Below, in pieces: positions 9,631 to 19,293 of a DNA stretch of 64,000 nt. The translations under genes and the position numbers were made by a program. The stretch's first letter is position 1, and the number at the start of each line of letters is the position of its first letter. Source of the stretch: an uncultured Thioclava sp. (lineage in GTDB: Bacteria; Pseudomonadota; Alphaproteobacteria; Rhodobacterales; Rhodobacteraceae); contig NZ_CAJYBT010000004.1 of assembly GCF_913064665.1 (NCBI RefSeq), positions 62,001 to 126,000 on the forward strand, written 5' to 3'. The notes under the pieces were generated by a model. That model did not search any database and had not been told where the DNA came from. It worked only from the letters and a program-made list of their open reading frames with translations.

Positions 9631-12600
9631 TCACTCATTCAAGACCGGTGGCGGCGCGGCGCGAAACAGCTCTCGCGAGGCCCCCGGTGCCAACAGGGAC
9701 AGCGGATTGATCGAGACCTTGGGCTGGGTCGCACTGCCCGCCAAGGAATAGGAAAATCCAAACAGCCCTTCGCCTTTCTTGGCAAATATCTGCCCGATCC
9801 CGTTGATCAGATAAAAGGGTGAGATCACACCCTTCATATCCAGCTTCCCGGACTGCGGATAATAATTGCCCACCATCGTCACCCCCATCGAGGCCCCGAC
9901 AGCCGAGCCCCTTGTGACGCTGACCCCTTTGGGCGTCAAGCGGAAGGATGCGTCAACGGTGTTGAACAAAATCCCCTCGCCCCCAAGCTGCTCGAGCAGC
10001 CCGACGCCCGAAGCCGCCGACAAAAGCGACGCCAGAACCGGCGCATCCTTGACCCGCAGATCCTTGATCTGGGCCTGTCCCTGATAGCTTTTCTGTCCCA
10101 GCGGGGTCAGCACCATGACGCCCTGCCCGCCGCGCGCCGTGCGATAAATCCCGGCAGCCGCCAGCACCGCACCCGCATCATTGGTCTGCAAACGCACCGC
10201 CGCGCGCCCGCTTTTGTCCGGTACAACAACCCCCGCAATCGGGCTGGCACCGTTGATGCGCGCCTGAAACGGCCCCGTAAGGCTCGGTTTGGTCGCGAAA
10301 TTACCGCGAAACCCGGTCAGCGCGATACCATCGCTCACCTGCACCTTATCCAGCGCCACCGAGATTTTCGAGCTGCCCGCGCCCGTGCCCGCTCCACCTG
10401 AACCAAAATTGGCTTTGCTCAGATCAAGGCGGCCGGAATGCACCTCGACATTCAGCGCACGCCCTGCCCCCTGACCCACCAGATCGGCATTGCCGGCAAA
10501 CCAATTCCCGATACGCAGGCTCGGGAAGCGGGCGCGCACCAAGGCCCCACCTTTGTTGAGGTCCACGGACCCTTTTGCCGCCAGCCCCGGCGCATCCAGC
10601 GACAGGGCGCTGATCTCTGCTGGCTGACCCAGCGTGCCCGACAGCGCCAATTTGCCCTGTGAAGAGGCGCCTTTGGACCAGCCGATCTGCGGGATCGACA
10701 GGGCGATCCCTTTGAGATCGCTGCTTAGCGTGAATTTCGTCGGCGCATCTTTCGTCAGATCAAGCGCGATCGACCCCCAGCCCGTCCCGCGCACCATCCC
10801 CGAGGGCAAACCAACACCAAAGGCCTGCAAGGCCGCTGGCGTGATCTCGATGAACCCTTTGACGTTCGAATGACCCTTGCCCGCAGGCCCAAAGCGTTGA
10901 TCCCACGCCGCATCAAAACGTGCGCCCGATAGCGAGCCCTTGCCCGAAATCACCATCCCCGCATTGTCGGCATGCAGAGTCAGCTTGTCAGCGCGCAAAG
11001 GACGCCCCGGCACCAGAGTATCGCTGTTCACCTCGGTCAGGCGCGCGGTGACGTCAAAACCGATCTCATCGGCGGGCACATTGGGCTTGAGCGGCAGTTT
11101 GATCACCGAGCGCGCCTCGGCCCAACCCTTGGCGATATCAGTGCCCATTCCGGCCTTTTTGAGAAACTCGAAGGGCGGCTGATCCAACAGTGACAGTGCT
11201 GCCGGGATCGGTGAGCGCGTTATCAGTGTCACCACCGCAGGCGCGGGTTTGATGCGGATATCGGGCACCACAAGCTGAGTATCGGCCACCTCGATGCGCC
11301 CACCCGACGGGGCGGTGATATGCCCCTCCTCAACCTTGAGCGCCTGACGCGAGCCAATGATCGTGGCATAGCCGCGCCCTTGTTGAACCGGAGGCAGCGT
11401 ACGCACAACGCGCACATCGGCCCCTCGAAATTCATAGTTCAGCGCCACGCGCGGCTCCACACCGGGTTGCAAGCGCACCGCCGCGCGCACCCGGCGCAAC
11501 TGACCCGTGACGACGTTCTCTGCGACCCAATCGCGGGTTTGGGGCACCAGCGCGGGCGGCCACAGACGCAGCAAGCTAGGTTGGTCGATCTGGTCAATCC
11601 CGGCATCCAGCGAAACACGCCAGCCCTTGTCGCTTGCCGCTGCAAACCCCTTGGCCGAGATTTTCGTCTTATCATCGGTCAGTTCAAGCTGGCCGAGATC
11701 CATGCGAAACGGGTTGAGCGAAAGTTTGAAATCAGCAGCGCCTTGCGAGAACTGGGCTGGGGCCTCAAACAGGCCTTCGGGATCAAGTTGCAAATCCGAA
11801 ATGGCAATCTGACCCAGCAAGGACTGCGGCAGACCGTTTTTCAGATCGCGCAAATAGGCCTGTCCGCTGGCGCGCAACCGCACCGCACGGCTGTCAATGG
11901 CAAGATCGGACAGCGCGATGCGTTGTTGGGCCCGATCGTAGTTCAGATACAGCTTGCCCGAGCGGATCTCGATCGGCTGCACGCCGGGCGCGGGTTTGAT
12001 CGCCCCTTTGCCAATCTCAAGCATCGCGTTGAGCCCGGTCAGCGTGCCCGTGCTATCCAACCCCGAGCGCAGCGCCCCCGAAATCGGCGCATCCAACACG
12101 CCAAGTGCGGCCAAAGCGGGGGATTGCACCGCCAGATCACGCGCAGGCAGGCCAGTCACGGCAGCCCCAAAACTGGCCTCAAGCCCTTGTTTCTGTGTGG
12201 TCATCGAAATCGCGACCTGGGCTGGTTTCTGCTTTGCCATGGGGCCGGTATCGCCCAGATCAAAGCCAAGGGTGACCGAAATTTCCTGTGCGTTCTGCAC
12301 CAGCTTGACGTTGCCCTGCGAGACCCGCCACAGTCGATCAAGCCGTTCATCCATCATCCGCAACTGCATATCTTCGGCGGAAATCGTGCGCAGATTGCGC
12401 AACGCGGGCACGTCAAACACCTGCTCGAAGGCCTCGACGCCATCTGACACACTGGTTGCGGATAGCGATCCAAACATCTCGCCACCGCCCAGATCCAAAT
12501 CGAGACGCCCGTCCGGCAGACGATGTAGCGACAGGCTTGCGCCACGAATGGTGAAAGAGCGTGGCTCGATTTTGCCCCGCAGCAATGGCTGCGTCCAAAG

Positions 12601-13047
12601 CGTGGCGCGTAATTCAGGAAGCACGGCGATGGGTAGACCTGAGGGCCGCTCGAGTTGAACCATCCGGGCGCGCAGTCTTGGGCGCAGCCCTTCGGTCACC
12701 ACAAGGTCGATCCCGCCCGAGATCGAGATTTTAAGCCGTCCCTGAAGCGCCGCATTGGCGCGCGTTTCCAGCTGCGACACCATCCATTGCGGCACCGAAA
12801 TCGGGCGATGGGTCACAACGAGATAGGCGAAAAGTGCGGCGATCGCCAAGAAGGGTCCGATCAGCAACAGGGTCAGGCCAAACTTACCGCGACGGCGACC
12901 ATAAGAAGGTCTTTTTAGTTTATCTTCAATAGATTGCGCAGCATTTTTAATGTTGTCATCAGGCATAGCCACCCCTGACGCGCGCCCTTCCGGCGCCCGT
13001 GACAACTCCGCTTTGCGGGAGTGGGGCTTGTCTTGCTCCATTGCCAT
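9631..13047 (-). CDS. Large AsmA-like / DUF3971 envelope protein
   Basis: A 1138-residue protein with one N-terminal transmembrane helix (about residues 57-79, [20 protein letters not shown]) and a long periplasmic part of repeating beta-rich segments. It matches the DUF3971 plus AsmA_2 architecture of YhdP/TamB-type bridge proteins, which are thought to carry phospholipids to the outer membrane (family knowledge; the role here is inferred). The C-terminal region shows the AsmA_2 pattern ([19 protein letters not shown]). The start is uncertain: ATG at 13047 has AAGGAG 12 bases upstream, while ATG at 12966 has AGGGG close by. Transcribed towards queA with a few bases between the genes. The divergent neighbour is bcp. 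Confidence 0.88.
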   Translation of the reverse strand: MAMEQDKPHSRKAELSRAPEGRASGVAMPDDNIKNAAQSIEDKLKRPSYGRRRGKFGLTLLLIGPFLAIAALFAYLVVTHRPISVPQWMVSQLETRANAALQGRLKISISGGIDLVVTEGLRPRLRARMVQLERPSGLPIAVLPELRATLWTQPLLRGKIEPRSFTIRGASLSLHRLPDGRLDLDLGGGEMFGSLSATSVSDGVEAFEQVFDVPALRNLRTISAEDMQLRMMDERLDRLWRVSQGNVKLVQNAQEISVTLGFDLGDTGPMAKQKPAQVAISMTTQKQGLEASFGAAVTGLPARDLAVQSPALAALGVLDAPISGALRSGLDSTGTLTGLNAMLEIGKGAIKPAPGVQPIEIRSGKLYLNYDRAQQRIALSDLAIDSRAVRLRASGQAYLRDLKNGLPQSLLGQIAISDLQLDPEGLFEAPAQFSQGAADFKLSLNPFRMDLGQLELTDDKTKISAKGFAAASDKGWRVSLDAGIDQIDQPSLLRLWPPALVPQTRDWVAENVVTGQLRRVRAAVRLQPGVEPRVALNYEFRGADVRVVRTLPPVQQGRGYATIIGSRQALKVEEGHITAPSGGRIEVADTQLVVPDIRIKPAPAVVTLITRSPIPAALSLLDQPPFEFLKKAGMGTDIAKGWAEARSVIKLPLKPNVPADEIGFDVTARLTEVNSDTLVPGRPLRADKLTLHADNAGMVISGKGSLSGARFDAAWDQRFGPAGKGHSNVKGFIEITPAALQAFGVGLPSGMVRGTGWGSIALDLTKDAPTKFTLSSDLKGIALSIPQIGWSKGASSQGKLALSGTLGQPAEISALSLDAPGLAAKGSVDLNKGGALVRARFPSLRIGNWFAGNADLVGQGAGRALNVEVHSGRLDLSKANFGSGGAGTGAGSSKISVALDKVQVSDGIALTGFRGNFATKPSLTGPFQARINGASPIAGVVVPDKSGRAAVRLQTNDAGAVLAAAGIYRTARGGQGVMVLTPLGQKSYQGQAQIKDLRVKDAPVLASLLSAASGVGLLEQLGGEGILFNTVDASFRLTPKGVSVTRGSAVGASMGVTMVGNYYPQSGKLDMKGVISPFYLINGIGQIFAKKGEGLFGFSYSLAGSATQPKVSINPLSLLAPGASRELFRAAPPPVLNE

Positions 13048-13145
13048 TCTTCAGGGCATCTCCTTGGCGTCCTCCTGAGTGAGCCGCGCGCTACGTGCGG
13101 TCACCGGCGAACGTGTTCGGCTTGCCCCACCTTCCTGCCTCGTGC

Positions 13146-13160
13146 TTAATCATCCCTTAA
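13146..13160. promoter_or_regulatory. Candidate CtrA-type binding site
   Basis: TTAA-TCATCCC-TTAA matches the full alphaproteobacterial CtrA consensus TTAA-N7-TTAA. It sits in the divergent intergenic space, 46 bases before bcp and about 100 before the AsmA-like gene. This is a sequence match only. Confidence 0.4.
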
Positions 13161-13205
13161 GCTTGGCTCAAAAGTAAGCCCCAACATGCATCGGAGGATC
13201 AAGAC

Positions 13206-13706
13206 GTGATCAAACTTGGCGAAAAAGCGCCTGATTTCACCCTTCCCGCAACCGGTGGCGCGGCCTTTGAGGGTGCGAAATTGATCACGCCCGAGGGCAA
13301 TTTGACCCTGTCACAGGCGCGCCCCGCCAAAGTGGTTGTGTATTTCTACCCCAAGGATAACACGCCCGGCTGCACCACGGAGGCGCTGGATTTCACGCGA
13401 TTGGCGGGCGAGTTCGCCGCCGCTGGCGCGGTGGTCATCGGCATCTCGAAAGACAGCCTCAAAAAGCATGAGAATTTCTGCTCCAAACATGATCTCGGGA
13501 TCTATCTTGCCTCTGATGATGACGCGCAGACCTGTGAAACCTACGGGGTCTGGGCCGAAAAATCCATGTATGGCAAAAGCTTCTGGGGCATTCTTCGCGC
13601 GACATTCCTGATTGATGGCACCGGAAATGTCGCACAGATCTGGCCTAAGGTTAGCGTTAAGGGCCATGCCCAAGAAGTCCTGGACGCTGTGCGCGCCGCG
13701 ACCTGA
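13206..13706 (+). CDS. bcp: Thioredoxin-dependent peroxiredoxin, Bcp/PrxQ type
   Basis: Reduces hydrogen peroxide and organic hydroperoxides in the cytosol using thioredoxin. It has 166 residues. The peroxidatic Cys56 lies in FYPKDNTPGCTTEA. The resolving cysteine usual five residues later is absent, so either Cys92 (ENFCSKH) resolves, as in the other PrxQ subtype, or the enzyme works with one cysteine. The start is GTG with GGAGG eight bases upstream. A candidate CtrA box lies in its upstream region. A short six-base-pair hairpin (13707-13721) follows the stop but has no T-tract. Confidence 0.93.
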   Translation: MIKLGEKAPDFTLPATGGAAFEGAKLITPEGNLTLSQARPAKVVVYFYPKDNTPGCTTEALDFTRLAGEFAAAGAVVIGISKDSLKKHENFCSKHDLGIYLASDDDAQTCETYGVWAEKSMYGKSFWGILRATFLIDGTGNVAQIWPKVSVKGHAQEVLDAVRAAT

Positions 13707-13999
13707 GGCACTGCAAGTGCCGGGCCAACGGCTTTCGCGTAAACGTGACAAACCTGTGAGTTCAAACGAAAAAACGAGCCAAAGCGTGCCGTTGTTTCGG
13801 CAGAAAACCGCCGATCTCGGGCGCGTGAGGGAACTGCGACCCGATCTTCGTGCAAAAACGGTTGCCCGAACCTGCCCCCCTTGTTACTCCCTCATGCAGA
13901 CCGGCAGTGTGCGTTATCCACAGGGCGGAGGAGCCCTTTGCTGTCCCCGTTCGCGGCCCTCGGGCCATCCATGCACGAAAACAAGACAGGATCGACGGC
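13707..13999. other. Intergenic stretch between bcp and the M23 peptidase gene
   Basis: About 290 bases without a convincing gene. It contains a perfect DnaA-box sequence TTATCCACA (13914-13922), judged a probable chance match, and presumably the promoter of the M23-bactofilin pair. No clear terminator with a T-tract is seen. Confidence 0.5.
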
Positions 14000-15316
14000 T
14001 TGCCCAGACGCATTCTCGACCGCCTGAACTCGCGCCTTGAGCGCTGGCTGCCCGAACAGCGGCTGTTCCTGAAATCAGACAGCGCGACCCGGTTTGTGCG
14101 GCTGCGACCGCTGACGCAGGCAAGTGTTTTGGCGATTGGCGCTGGACTGTTCTCTTGGGCCACGCTTGCGAGTTCGATGCTGTTTATCGAGGGCATTTCT
14201 TCGGGCGGGGCTGCGCAAAACGAGAAAATCGCGAAAGCCGCTTTTGAGCGCCGTCTTGATACGCTGTCGCAAGAACGCGACGCGCGCGCCGCCGAAGCAC
14301 TGGCCGCGCAGGATCGTTTTCAAACGGCGATGACGCAGGTGTCACAGATGCAATCGGCGCTGCTCTCGTCAGAAGAGCGCAAGCGCGAATTGGAAACCGG
14401 GATTGGCGTGATCCAGTCCACCCTGCGCCGCACCATGGACGAACGTGACGAAGCGCGCACCAAATTGGCCAAGGTCGAAGGTGTGGGCTCCGCTGGTGGC
14501 GCCACGCAAGCGGCCCGCGCGCAAGATATGGCGAAAACGGTCGACTTCCTGAGCGCTGCCTTGGGCCAGACCGCGCAGGAACGCGACAGTGCAACGGCCG
14601 ATGCCAAGACCGCGCAGCTCGCGGTGGACCGCATCGCGATGCAAAAACGCCTGATGGAAGAGCGCAACGACGAGATTTTCACAACGCTTGAGGGGGCCGT
14701 GAAAATCTCGATGGAGCCTTTGGACAAGGTCTTCAAACAAGCGGGCATGGACCCCGAGCATGTGCTGGCCCAAATCAAGCGCGGCTATTCGGGCACGGGC
14801 GGACCACTGACCACGATCTCTTTGTCCTCCAAGGGCACGGCGGATCTAGGCGGCGACACCGCGCGCGCCGAGGATATTCTGCGCAAGCTTGACGATATGA
14901 ACATGTATCGCATCGCCGTGGACAAGCTGCCCTTCGCGATGCCGGTCAAATCGCATTTTCGCTTTTCGTCGCCCTTTGGCTGGCGCTGGGGCAAGATGCA
15001 TGAGGGCGTCGATATGGCTGCGCCCACTGGCACGCCGGTCTATGCCCCCGCTGACGGAGTTGTGATCGCAGCCGAGTGGGAGCGCGGTTATGGCAATCTT
15101 ATCAAGATCCGCCACGAATTCGGGATCACGACCCGCTATGGCCACCTATCCAAAATCCGTGTGAAGGTGGGTCAAAAGGTGTCGCAAGGTGAGAGAATTG
15201 CTGATATGGGATCAACCGGGCACTCTACCGGTCCGCATCTGCACTACGAGATCCGGATCAGTGGCAAAGCAATCAATCCGATGACCTTCATCAAGGCTGG
15301 CAAGAATGTTTTCTAA
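14000..15316 (+). CDS. M23 (LytM) family peptidoglycan endopeptidase
   Basis: Membrane-anchored peptidoglycan hydrolase, 438 residues from a TTG start with AGGA upstream. The frame is open further upstream, but those residues look non-coding and no ATG fits. Architecture: short cytoplasmic N-terminus, one transmembrane helix at about residues 35-60 (SVLAIGAGLFSWATLASSML), a long coiled coil rich in Glu/Arg/Ala (about 70-220), then a C-terminal LytM domain with the zinc ligands in HEGVDMAAP and GPHLHYEI. The last bases overlap the bactofilin gene. The pairing with bactofilin matches known cell-shape modules in other bacteria. Confidence 0.9.
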   Translation: MPRRILDRLNSRLERWLPEQRLFLKSDSATRFVRLRPLTQASVLAIGAGLFSWATLASSMLFIEGISSGGAAQNEKIAKAAFERRLDTLSQERDARAAEALAAQDRFQTAMTQVSQMQSALLSSEERKRELETGIGVIQSTLRRTMDERDEARTKLAKVEGVGSAGGATQAARAQDMAKTVDFLSAALGQTAQERDSATADAKTAQLAVDRIAMQKRLMEERNDEIFTTLEGAVKISMEPLDKVFKQAGMDPEHVLAQIKRGYSGTGGPLTTISLSSKGTADLGGDTARAEDILRKLDDMNMYRIAVDKLPFAMPVKSHFRFSSPFGWRWGKMHEGVDMAAPTGTPVYAPADGVVIAAEWERGYGNLIKIRHEFGITTRYGHLSKIRVKVGQKVSQGERIADMGSTGHSTGPHLHYEIRISGKAINPMTFIKAGKNVF

Positions 15317-15839
15317 AAGCAAAATCCATGAATCCGGCGCAAAACCCGGTACCGAAACTGACAAGCAAGCTGCAGCGGGCACTGCGCCGCCGCCGCGTCC
15401 CTCGTCAAGCGAGTATACCCCCTCGTCCTCACCGCGCGTAAAACTTGCGCCTTCGGTGTTGTCTGCGGATCTGACCGTAACGGGCAACCTCAAAACCAGC
15501 GGCGATATTCAAGTCGAGGGAGTGGTTGAGGGTGATATCCGCGCGCATCTGCTGACCGTGGGCGAAACCGCCACGATCAAGGGTGAAATCATTGCCGATG
15601 ACGTTGTCGTCAATGGTCGTGTGGTGGGCCGCGTACGCGGTCTGAAAGTGCGCCTGACCTCGACCGCACGGGTCGAAGGCGACATCATCCACAAAACCAT
15701 CGCGATCGAAAGCGGTGCGCATTTTGAAGGTTCGGTTCAGCGTCAAGACGACCCGCTGCAGACCGGCCAAGGCACGCCCAAGCTGGCCCCGCCTCGGGCT
15801 GAGCCCGCGCCGGCCCCCGGTGCTCCGGACACGAAATAA
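15306..15839 (+). CDS. Bactofilin (polymer-forming cytoskeletal protein)
   Basis: Bactofilins polymerise without nucleotide into filaments that localise cell-wall enzymes. This one has 177 residues. Residues about 1-50 and 145-177 are proline/serine-rich and probably disordered. The core (about 50-145) is the right-handed beta-helix repeat, visible as successive G-x-hydrophobic turns such as SGDIQVEGVVEGDI, GEIIADDVVVNGRVVGRV and TARVEGDIIHKTIAIESG. It starts 11 bases inside the end of the M23 peptidase gene, so the two are translationally coupled. Family knowledge (bactofilin with LytM peptidase in shape control) supports a joint role. A strong terminator follows. Confidence 0.92.
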   Translation: MFSKSKIHESGAKPGTETDKQAAAGTAPPPRPSSSEYTPSSSPRVKLAPSVLSADLTVTGNLKTSGDIQVEGVVEGDIRAHLLTVGETATIKGEIIADDVVVNGRVVGRVRGLKVRLTSTARVEGDIIHKTIAIESGAHFEGSVQRQDDPLQTGQGTPKLAPPRAEPAPAPGAPDTK

Positions 15840-15863
15840 GCGCCTCCTTTTACGGAACGCAAG

Positions 15864-15889
15864 AAAGGGCAGCTCTCGGGCTGCCCTTT
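15864..15889. terminator. Bidirectional intrinsic terminator after the bactofilin gene
   Basis: A perfect ten-base-pair stem AAAGGGCAGC/GCTGCCCTTT with a six-base loop. The A and T ends serve the bactofilin gene and the convergent DUF2189 gene. Confidence 0.85.
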
Positions 15890-15912
15890 GTCATTTCTGC
15901 ATTCAGTTTCGG

Positions 15913-16686
15913 TTAGCTGGTGAGGTGGCGATACATGTGCCAACTGGCATGGCCCAACACCGGCAGCACGACGAGCAGCCCCAAGAACATCGGGATCATG
16001 CCAATGAACAGGCTGCCCGCGATCACGATCCCCCAGACCCCCATCGAAACCGGATTGGCCGCAACAGCACGCATCGAGGTCAGGATCGCGGTGATGATGT
16101 CAATTTCGCGTTCCATCAAAAGCGGCAAGCCGACCACGGTGAAGGAAAACAGCACCAGCGCAAAGCCCGCACCAATCAACGAGCCAACCGCCAGCATCAC
16201 CAACCCCTGCCCCGAAAACAGAATCTCGGGCGAGGAGCTGACATTGGTAAATGCCGACAGCCCCATGAACAGCGCGAAGGTGGTATGCGCCACAAAGACC
16301 CAGAACATGAACATCATCAGGATCAGCATCGCCATCGAGGGGATCTGCCGATCCTTTTGCGAGATGCAACATGAGATGACCTGGCCCCAGATCAGCGGCT
16401 CTCCCGCTTCGATCCGGCGGCTGATTTCATACAGCCCAATCGCGGCAAAGGGTGCAAGCAGCGGAAACCCCAGCGCGAACGGGATCAGCCACCATTCCTG
16501 CCCTTCCGCGGCAAACACGAACCACAGAATAATCCCGCCCAGAACGTAGAATCCCGAAAACGCCAACCCAAACACTGGCGCGCGCATGAAATCACGCAGA
16601 CCTGCGCGCAAAATCTGTGGAATTTCGGACACCGAGACATCGCGGAATTGCGGCAACTCTGATGGCTCAGACATCACTTCGTGCAT
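15913..16686 (-). CDS. DUF2189 family integral membrane protein
   Basis: A 257-residue inner-membrane protein with about six hydrophobic segments, typical of DUF2189. Landmarks are LPQFRDVSVSEIPQIL at the N-terminus, GLYEISRRIEAGEPLIW in the middle and the C-terminal PVLGHASWHMYRHL, a strong signature of the family. The ATG at 16686 is preferred because GGAGA lies directly upstream; an upstream ATG at 16746 would add 20 residues. The function of the family is unknown to me. It stands alone between convergent bactofilin and the SDR gene. Confidence 0.88.
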   Translation of the reverse strand: MHEVMSEPSELPQFRDVSVSEIPQILRAGLRDFMRAPVFGLAFSGFYVLGGIILWFVFAAEGQEWWLIPFALGFPLLAPFAAIGLYEISRRIEAGEPLIWGQVISCCISQKDRQIPSMAMLILMMFMFWVFVAHTTFALFMGLSAFTNVSSSPEILFSGQGLVMLAVGSLIGAGFALVLFSFTVVGLPLLMEREIDIITAILTSMRAVAANPVSMGVWGIVIAGSLFIGMIPMFLGLLVVLPVLGHASWHMYRHLTS

Positions 16687-16789
16687 TTCTCTCTCCCTGA
16701 TTACGCGCGCTCTCTCCCAAAAGCGCGTGACATCAGGTTGCGTCACGAAGCCGTGATCTGTCGAGAAAAATCAACGCTGCAACGCGGCA

Positions 16790-17521
16790 TTACATCCGCG
16801 CGGTCAGCCAGAGCGAGAGCCGATAAGGAAGGCGGCGCAACAGCTTGAGCCCCCAGGTCAGGCGGCGCGGAAAATGCGTCTCAAATTTGCGCCCTGCCAG
16901 CCCGTCGGCGATCCGGCGCGCGGCGGCATCGGGTTCGATCATGAAGGGCATGTCGAAGTCATTCTTCTCGATCAGGCGCGTATTCACGAACCCCGGAGAG
17001 ATCAGCCGCACGTCGATCTCGGGCGCAAATTCCACCCGCAGGGATTCGACAAGATTGATCACTGCGGCCTTGGAAGCCGAGTAAAGCTGCCCCTTTGGCA
17101 ACCCGAAATAGCCCGCAACCGAGCCGAAAATCACCAATTGCCCGCCCTCACGCAGCAAGCCTTTGGCGGCTTGGGCAAACCACAGCGTGCCCAGAAGATT
17201 GACCTCAACCAGCTTGCGCGCGCTGTCGCGTTCGATCTGGCTGACATAGCCGGGATCATACATCGCGGCTGTGGTGATCATCCCATCCAGCGGCCCGCCC
17301 AACAGGATTTCGCCGCGCGCATCATCCAGACTTTCAGGGTCGGAAATGTCGAAGGGCACAACCTCGCCCTGCCCCAATTCCGTTGCGAGCGTCTTGAGCG
17401 GATCGACCGAACGCGCCGACAGCACCAGCCGCGCCCCGCGCCCTGCCAATTCGCGCGCAAGCGCCTGCCCGATACCCGAACTCGCGCCGACGATCCAAAT
17501 CCGTTTTCCGTTGAAATCCAT
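16790..17521 (-). CDS. Short-chain dehydrogenase/reductase
   Basis: A 243-residue classical SDR with NAD(P)-binding GASSGIG at residues 12-18, an active-site Ser in FGSVAGYFG, and the YSASKAA catalytic Tyr-Lys motif. The C-terminus is extended by a basic stretch (RKFETHFPRRLTWGLKLLRR) that could associate with membrane. The substrate is not predictable; sequences of this kind occur in lipid-related clusters, but no such neighbours are present here. It lies 50 bases downstream of the adenylate-kinase-like gene on the same strand. Confidence 0.88.
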   Translation of the reverse strand: MDFNGKRIWIVGASSGIGQALARELAGRGARLVLSARSVDPLKTLATELGQGEVVPFDISDPESLDDARGEILLGGPLDGMITTAAMYDPGYVSQIERDSARKLVEVNLLGTLWFAQAAKGLLREGGQLVIFGSVAGYFGLPKGQLYSASKAAVINLVESLRVEFAPEIDVRLISPGFVNTRLIEKNDFDMPFMIEPDAAARRIADGLAGRKFETHFPRRLTWGLKLLRRLPYRLSLWLTARM

Positions 17522-17573
17522 GCCCGCCGCTCCTTTGGTTGCAAAAGGTTACGCGCAAAGGCAGCGCTTGGTT

Positions 17574-18122
17574 TCATTGCAAGCTTTGCAAGCACGCACC
17601 AACAAGGTGGTCCAGATCATCCGCCCCAGACAAATAGAGCACCGGTTCGGTTCGACCCGCCAACCATTCGCGATGACGCGCCAGCGAGCGGCCCGAGAAA
17701 TAGGGCTCGTCATAGCTCGCAGCCCATTTCAGAAAGGCGGAATGATTGTGATGCATATCGCCCCCCGGTTTGATCCGATCGCCGAATTTGAGCGTCTCGC
17801 GCTTGCGGATGCGCGCCAGACGGGTCGGGGTGGGCGCGGTGAGAAAAATGATGGCATCAAGGCCGCCCAAGGCCAAATCACCCCACCCATCCAAGGACCC
17901 AGACAGCACCCAGCCGCCATCTATCCCTTGGCCCAGTTGATCAGCGGCGATCAGGGCCAGCCGCTCTTGGACCGGGCGTTTTTGGGTGAAAGGCGGCTCG
18001 GTGGGGGCCCAGAAATAGCTGTCCGTATCAAGATGGGGTACGTTAAGCGCCTTCGCGAGCGCCCGTCCCAGCGACGAGGTGCCCGATCCTGCGGCGCCGG
18101 TGATATGAACCCGCGCCGCCAT
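17574..18122 (-). CDS. Adenylate-kinase-like P-loop protein
   Basis: A 182-residue small-molecule kinase-like P-loop protein. The nucleotide-binding loop reads GAAGSGTS (residues 9-16), so the Walker A lysine is replaced by threonine. A GSGT loop of this type is, to my knowledge, recurrent in this subfamily, so it need not be inactive. Other features are HLDTDSYFW shortly after, GGWVLSGSLDGWGD and LDAIIFLTAPTPTRLARIRKRE (Walker B-like strand and lid arginines). The ATG follows the prfB stop by four bases, so it is co-transcribed with prfB. The substrate is unknown. Confidence 0.8.
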   Translation of the reverse strand: MAARVHITGAAGSGTSSLGRALAKALNVPHLDTDSYFWAPTEPPFTQKRPVQERLALIAADQLGQGIDGGWVLSGSLDGWGDLALGGLDAIIFLTAPTPTRLARIRKRETLKFGDRIKPGGDMHHNHSAFLKWAASYDEPYFSGRSLARHREWLAGRTEPVLYLSGADDLDHLVGACLQSLQ

Positions 18123-18126
18123 GCGA

Positions 18127-19254
18127 TCAGTCCTCTGCCTGCGCGTCGGCGCGGCTTTTTCCCTCGACCCCCAGCGCAAGGGTCGCGGCCATGAACCCGT
18201 CCAGATCGCCGTCCAGCACCCCTTGAGAATCCGAGGTCTCGTAATTGGTGCGCAAGTCTTTGACCATCTGATAGGGCTGCAAGACGTAAGACCGGATCTG
18301 GTTGCCCCAACCCGCATCGCCCTTGTTTTCATGCGCCTCGTTGATGGCGGCGTTGCGACGGTCCATCTCCATCTGATAGAGCCGCGATTTCAACGCTTTC
18401 ATCGCGATGTCACGGTTTTGGTGCTGCGATTTTTCCGAAGATGTCACCACGATCCCGGTCGGGATATGGGTGATGCGCACCGCCGAGTCGGTGGTGTTGA
18501 CGTGCTGCCCGCCCGCGCCCGACGAGCGATAGGTGTCAATGCGGATATCGTTGGGGGCAACCTCGATCTCGATATTGTCGTCCACCACCGGATAGACCCA
18601 GACCGAGCTGAACGAGGTATGCCGGCGCGCGGCGGAATCATAGGGGCTGATGCGCACCAGACGATGAACACCGCTTTCCGATTTCAGCCAGCCATAGGCA
18701 TTGGGCCCGGTGATTTTATAGGTCGCGGATTTGATGCCTGCCTCTTCGCCTGCGGTTTCCGATTGCAGATCGACCTCGTAGCCCTTTTTCTCGGCCCAGC
18801 GGACATACATCCGCGCCAGCATCGAGGCCCAGTCACAGCTTTCCGTGCCCCCGGCTCCCGAGTGGATCTCGAGGAAGGTGTCATTGCCATCCGCCTCGCC
18901 ATCCAAAAGCGCCTCAAGCTCTTTTTTGTCGGCCTCTTCTTTCAGGGCGCGCAGCGATTTCTCCGCCTCGGCGATGATCTCGTCATCGCCCTCCATCTCG
19001 CCCATCTCGATCAGCTCGATATTGTCGGTCAGCTCTTGGTCGATGCGCGAATAGGTTTCGAATTTATCCAACAATTGCTGGCGATCGCGCATCAGCTTTT
19101 GCGCGCGCGCCTGATCGTCCCACAGGCTGGGATCCTCGATCATCGCGTTGAATTCCTCAATCCGGTGCGGCGCGGTTTCCAAGTCCATGCGCTGGCCCAA
19201 CAGGCTCAGCGATTTGCGGATCGCATCGGCGATATTTTGCGTCTCGGCGCGCAT
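18127..19254 (-). CDS. prfB: Peptide chain release factor 2
   Basis: Recognises UGA and UAA stop codons and triggers peptide release. It has 375 residues, full length in one continuous frame; the programmed +1 frameshift found in E. coli and many other bacteria is absent. The catalytic GGQ is in [11 protein letters not shown]. The stop-codon recognition tripeptide is SPY ([11 protein letters not shown]) where E. coli has SPF. The N-terminal helical domain with LWDDQ is normal. The downstream adenylate-kinase-like gene is coupled. Upstream lie a possible small membrane ORF and the PBP1A gene on the same strand. Confidence 0.97.
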   Translation of the reverse strand: MRAETQNIADAIRKSLSLLGQRMDLETAPHRIEEFNAMIEDPSLWDDQARAQKLMRDRQQLLDKFETYSRIDQELTDNIELIEMGEMEGDDEIIAEAEKSLRALKEEADKKELEALLDGEADGNDTFLEIHSGAGGTESCDWASMLARMYVRWAEKKGYEVDLQSETAGEEAGIKSATYKITGPNAYGWLKSESGVHRLVRISPYDSAARRHTSFSSVWVYPVVDDNIEIEVAPNDIRIDTYRSSGAGGQHVNTTDSAVRITHIPTGIVVTSSEKSQHQNRDIAMKALKSRLYQMEMDRRNAAINEAHENKGDAGWGNQIRSYVLQPYQMVKDLRTNYETSDSQGVLDGDLDGFMAATLALGVEGKSRADAQAED

Positions 19255-19293
19255 GAGTCATCCTTTGAAAAGTCTTGGCGCGGTGATACGAAA

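Noticed and set aside
13914..13922. Perfect DnaA box TTATCCACA between bcp and the M23 peptidase gene
   Set aside because: A single box without AT-rich region, neighbouring boxes or dnaA/dnaN/hemE-type context; about 0.5 such matches are expected by chance in the window, so no origin is called.
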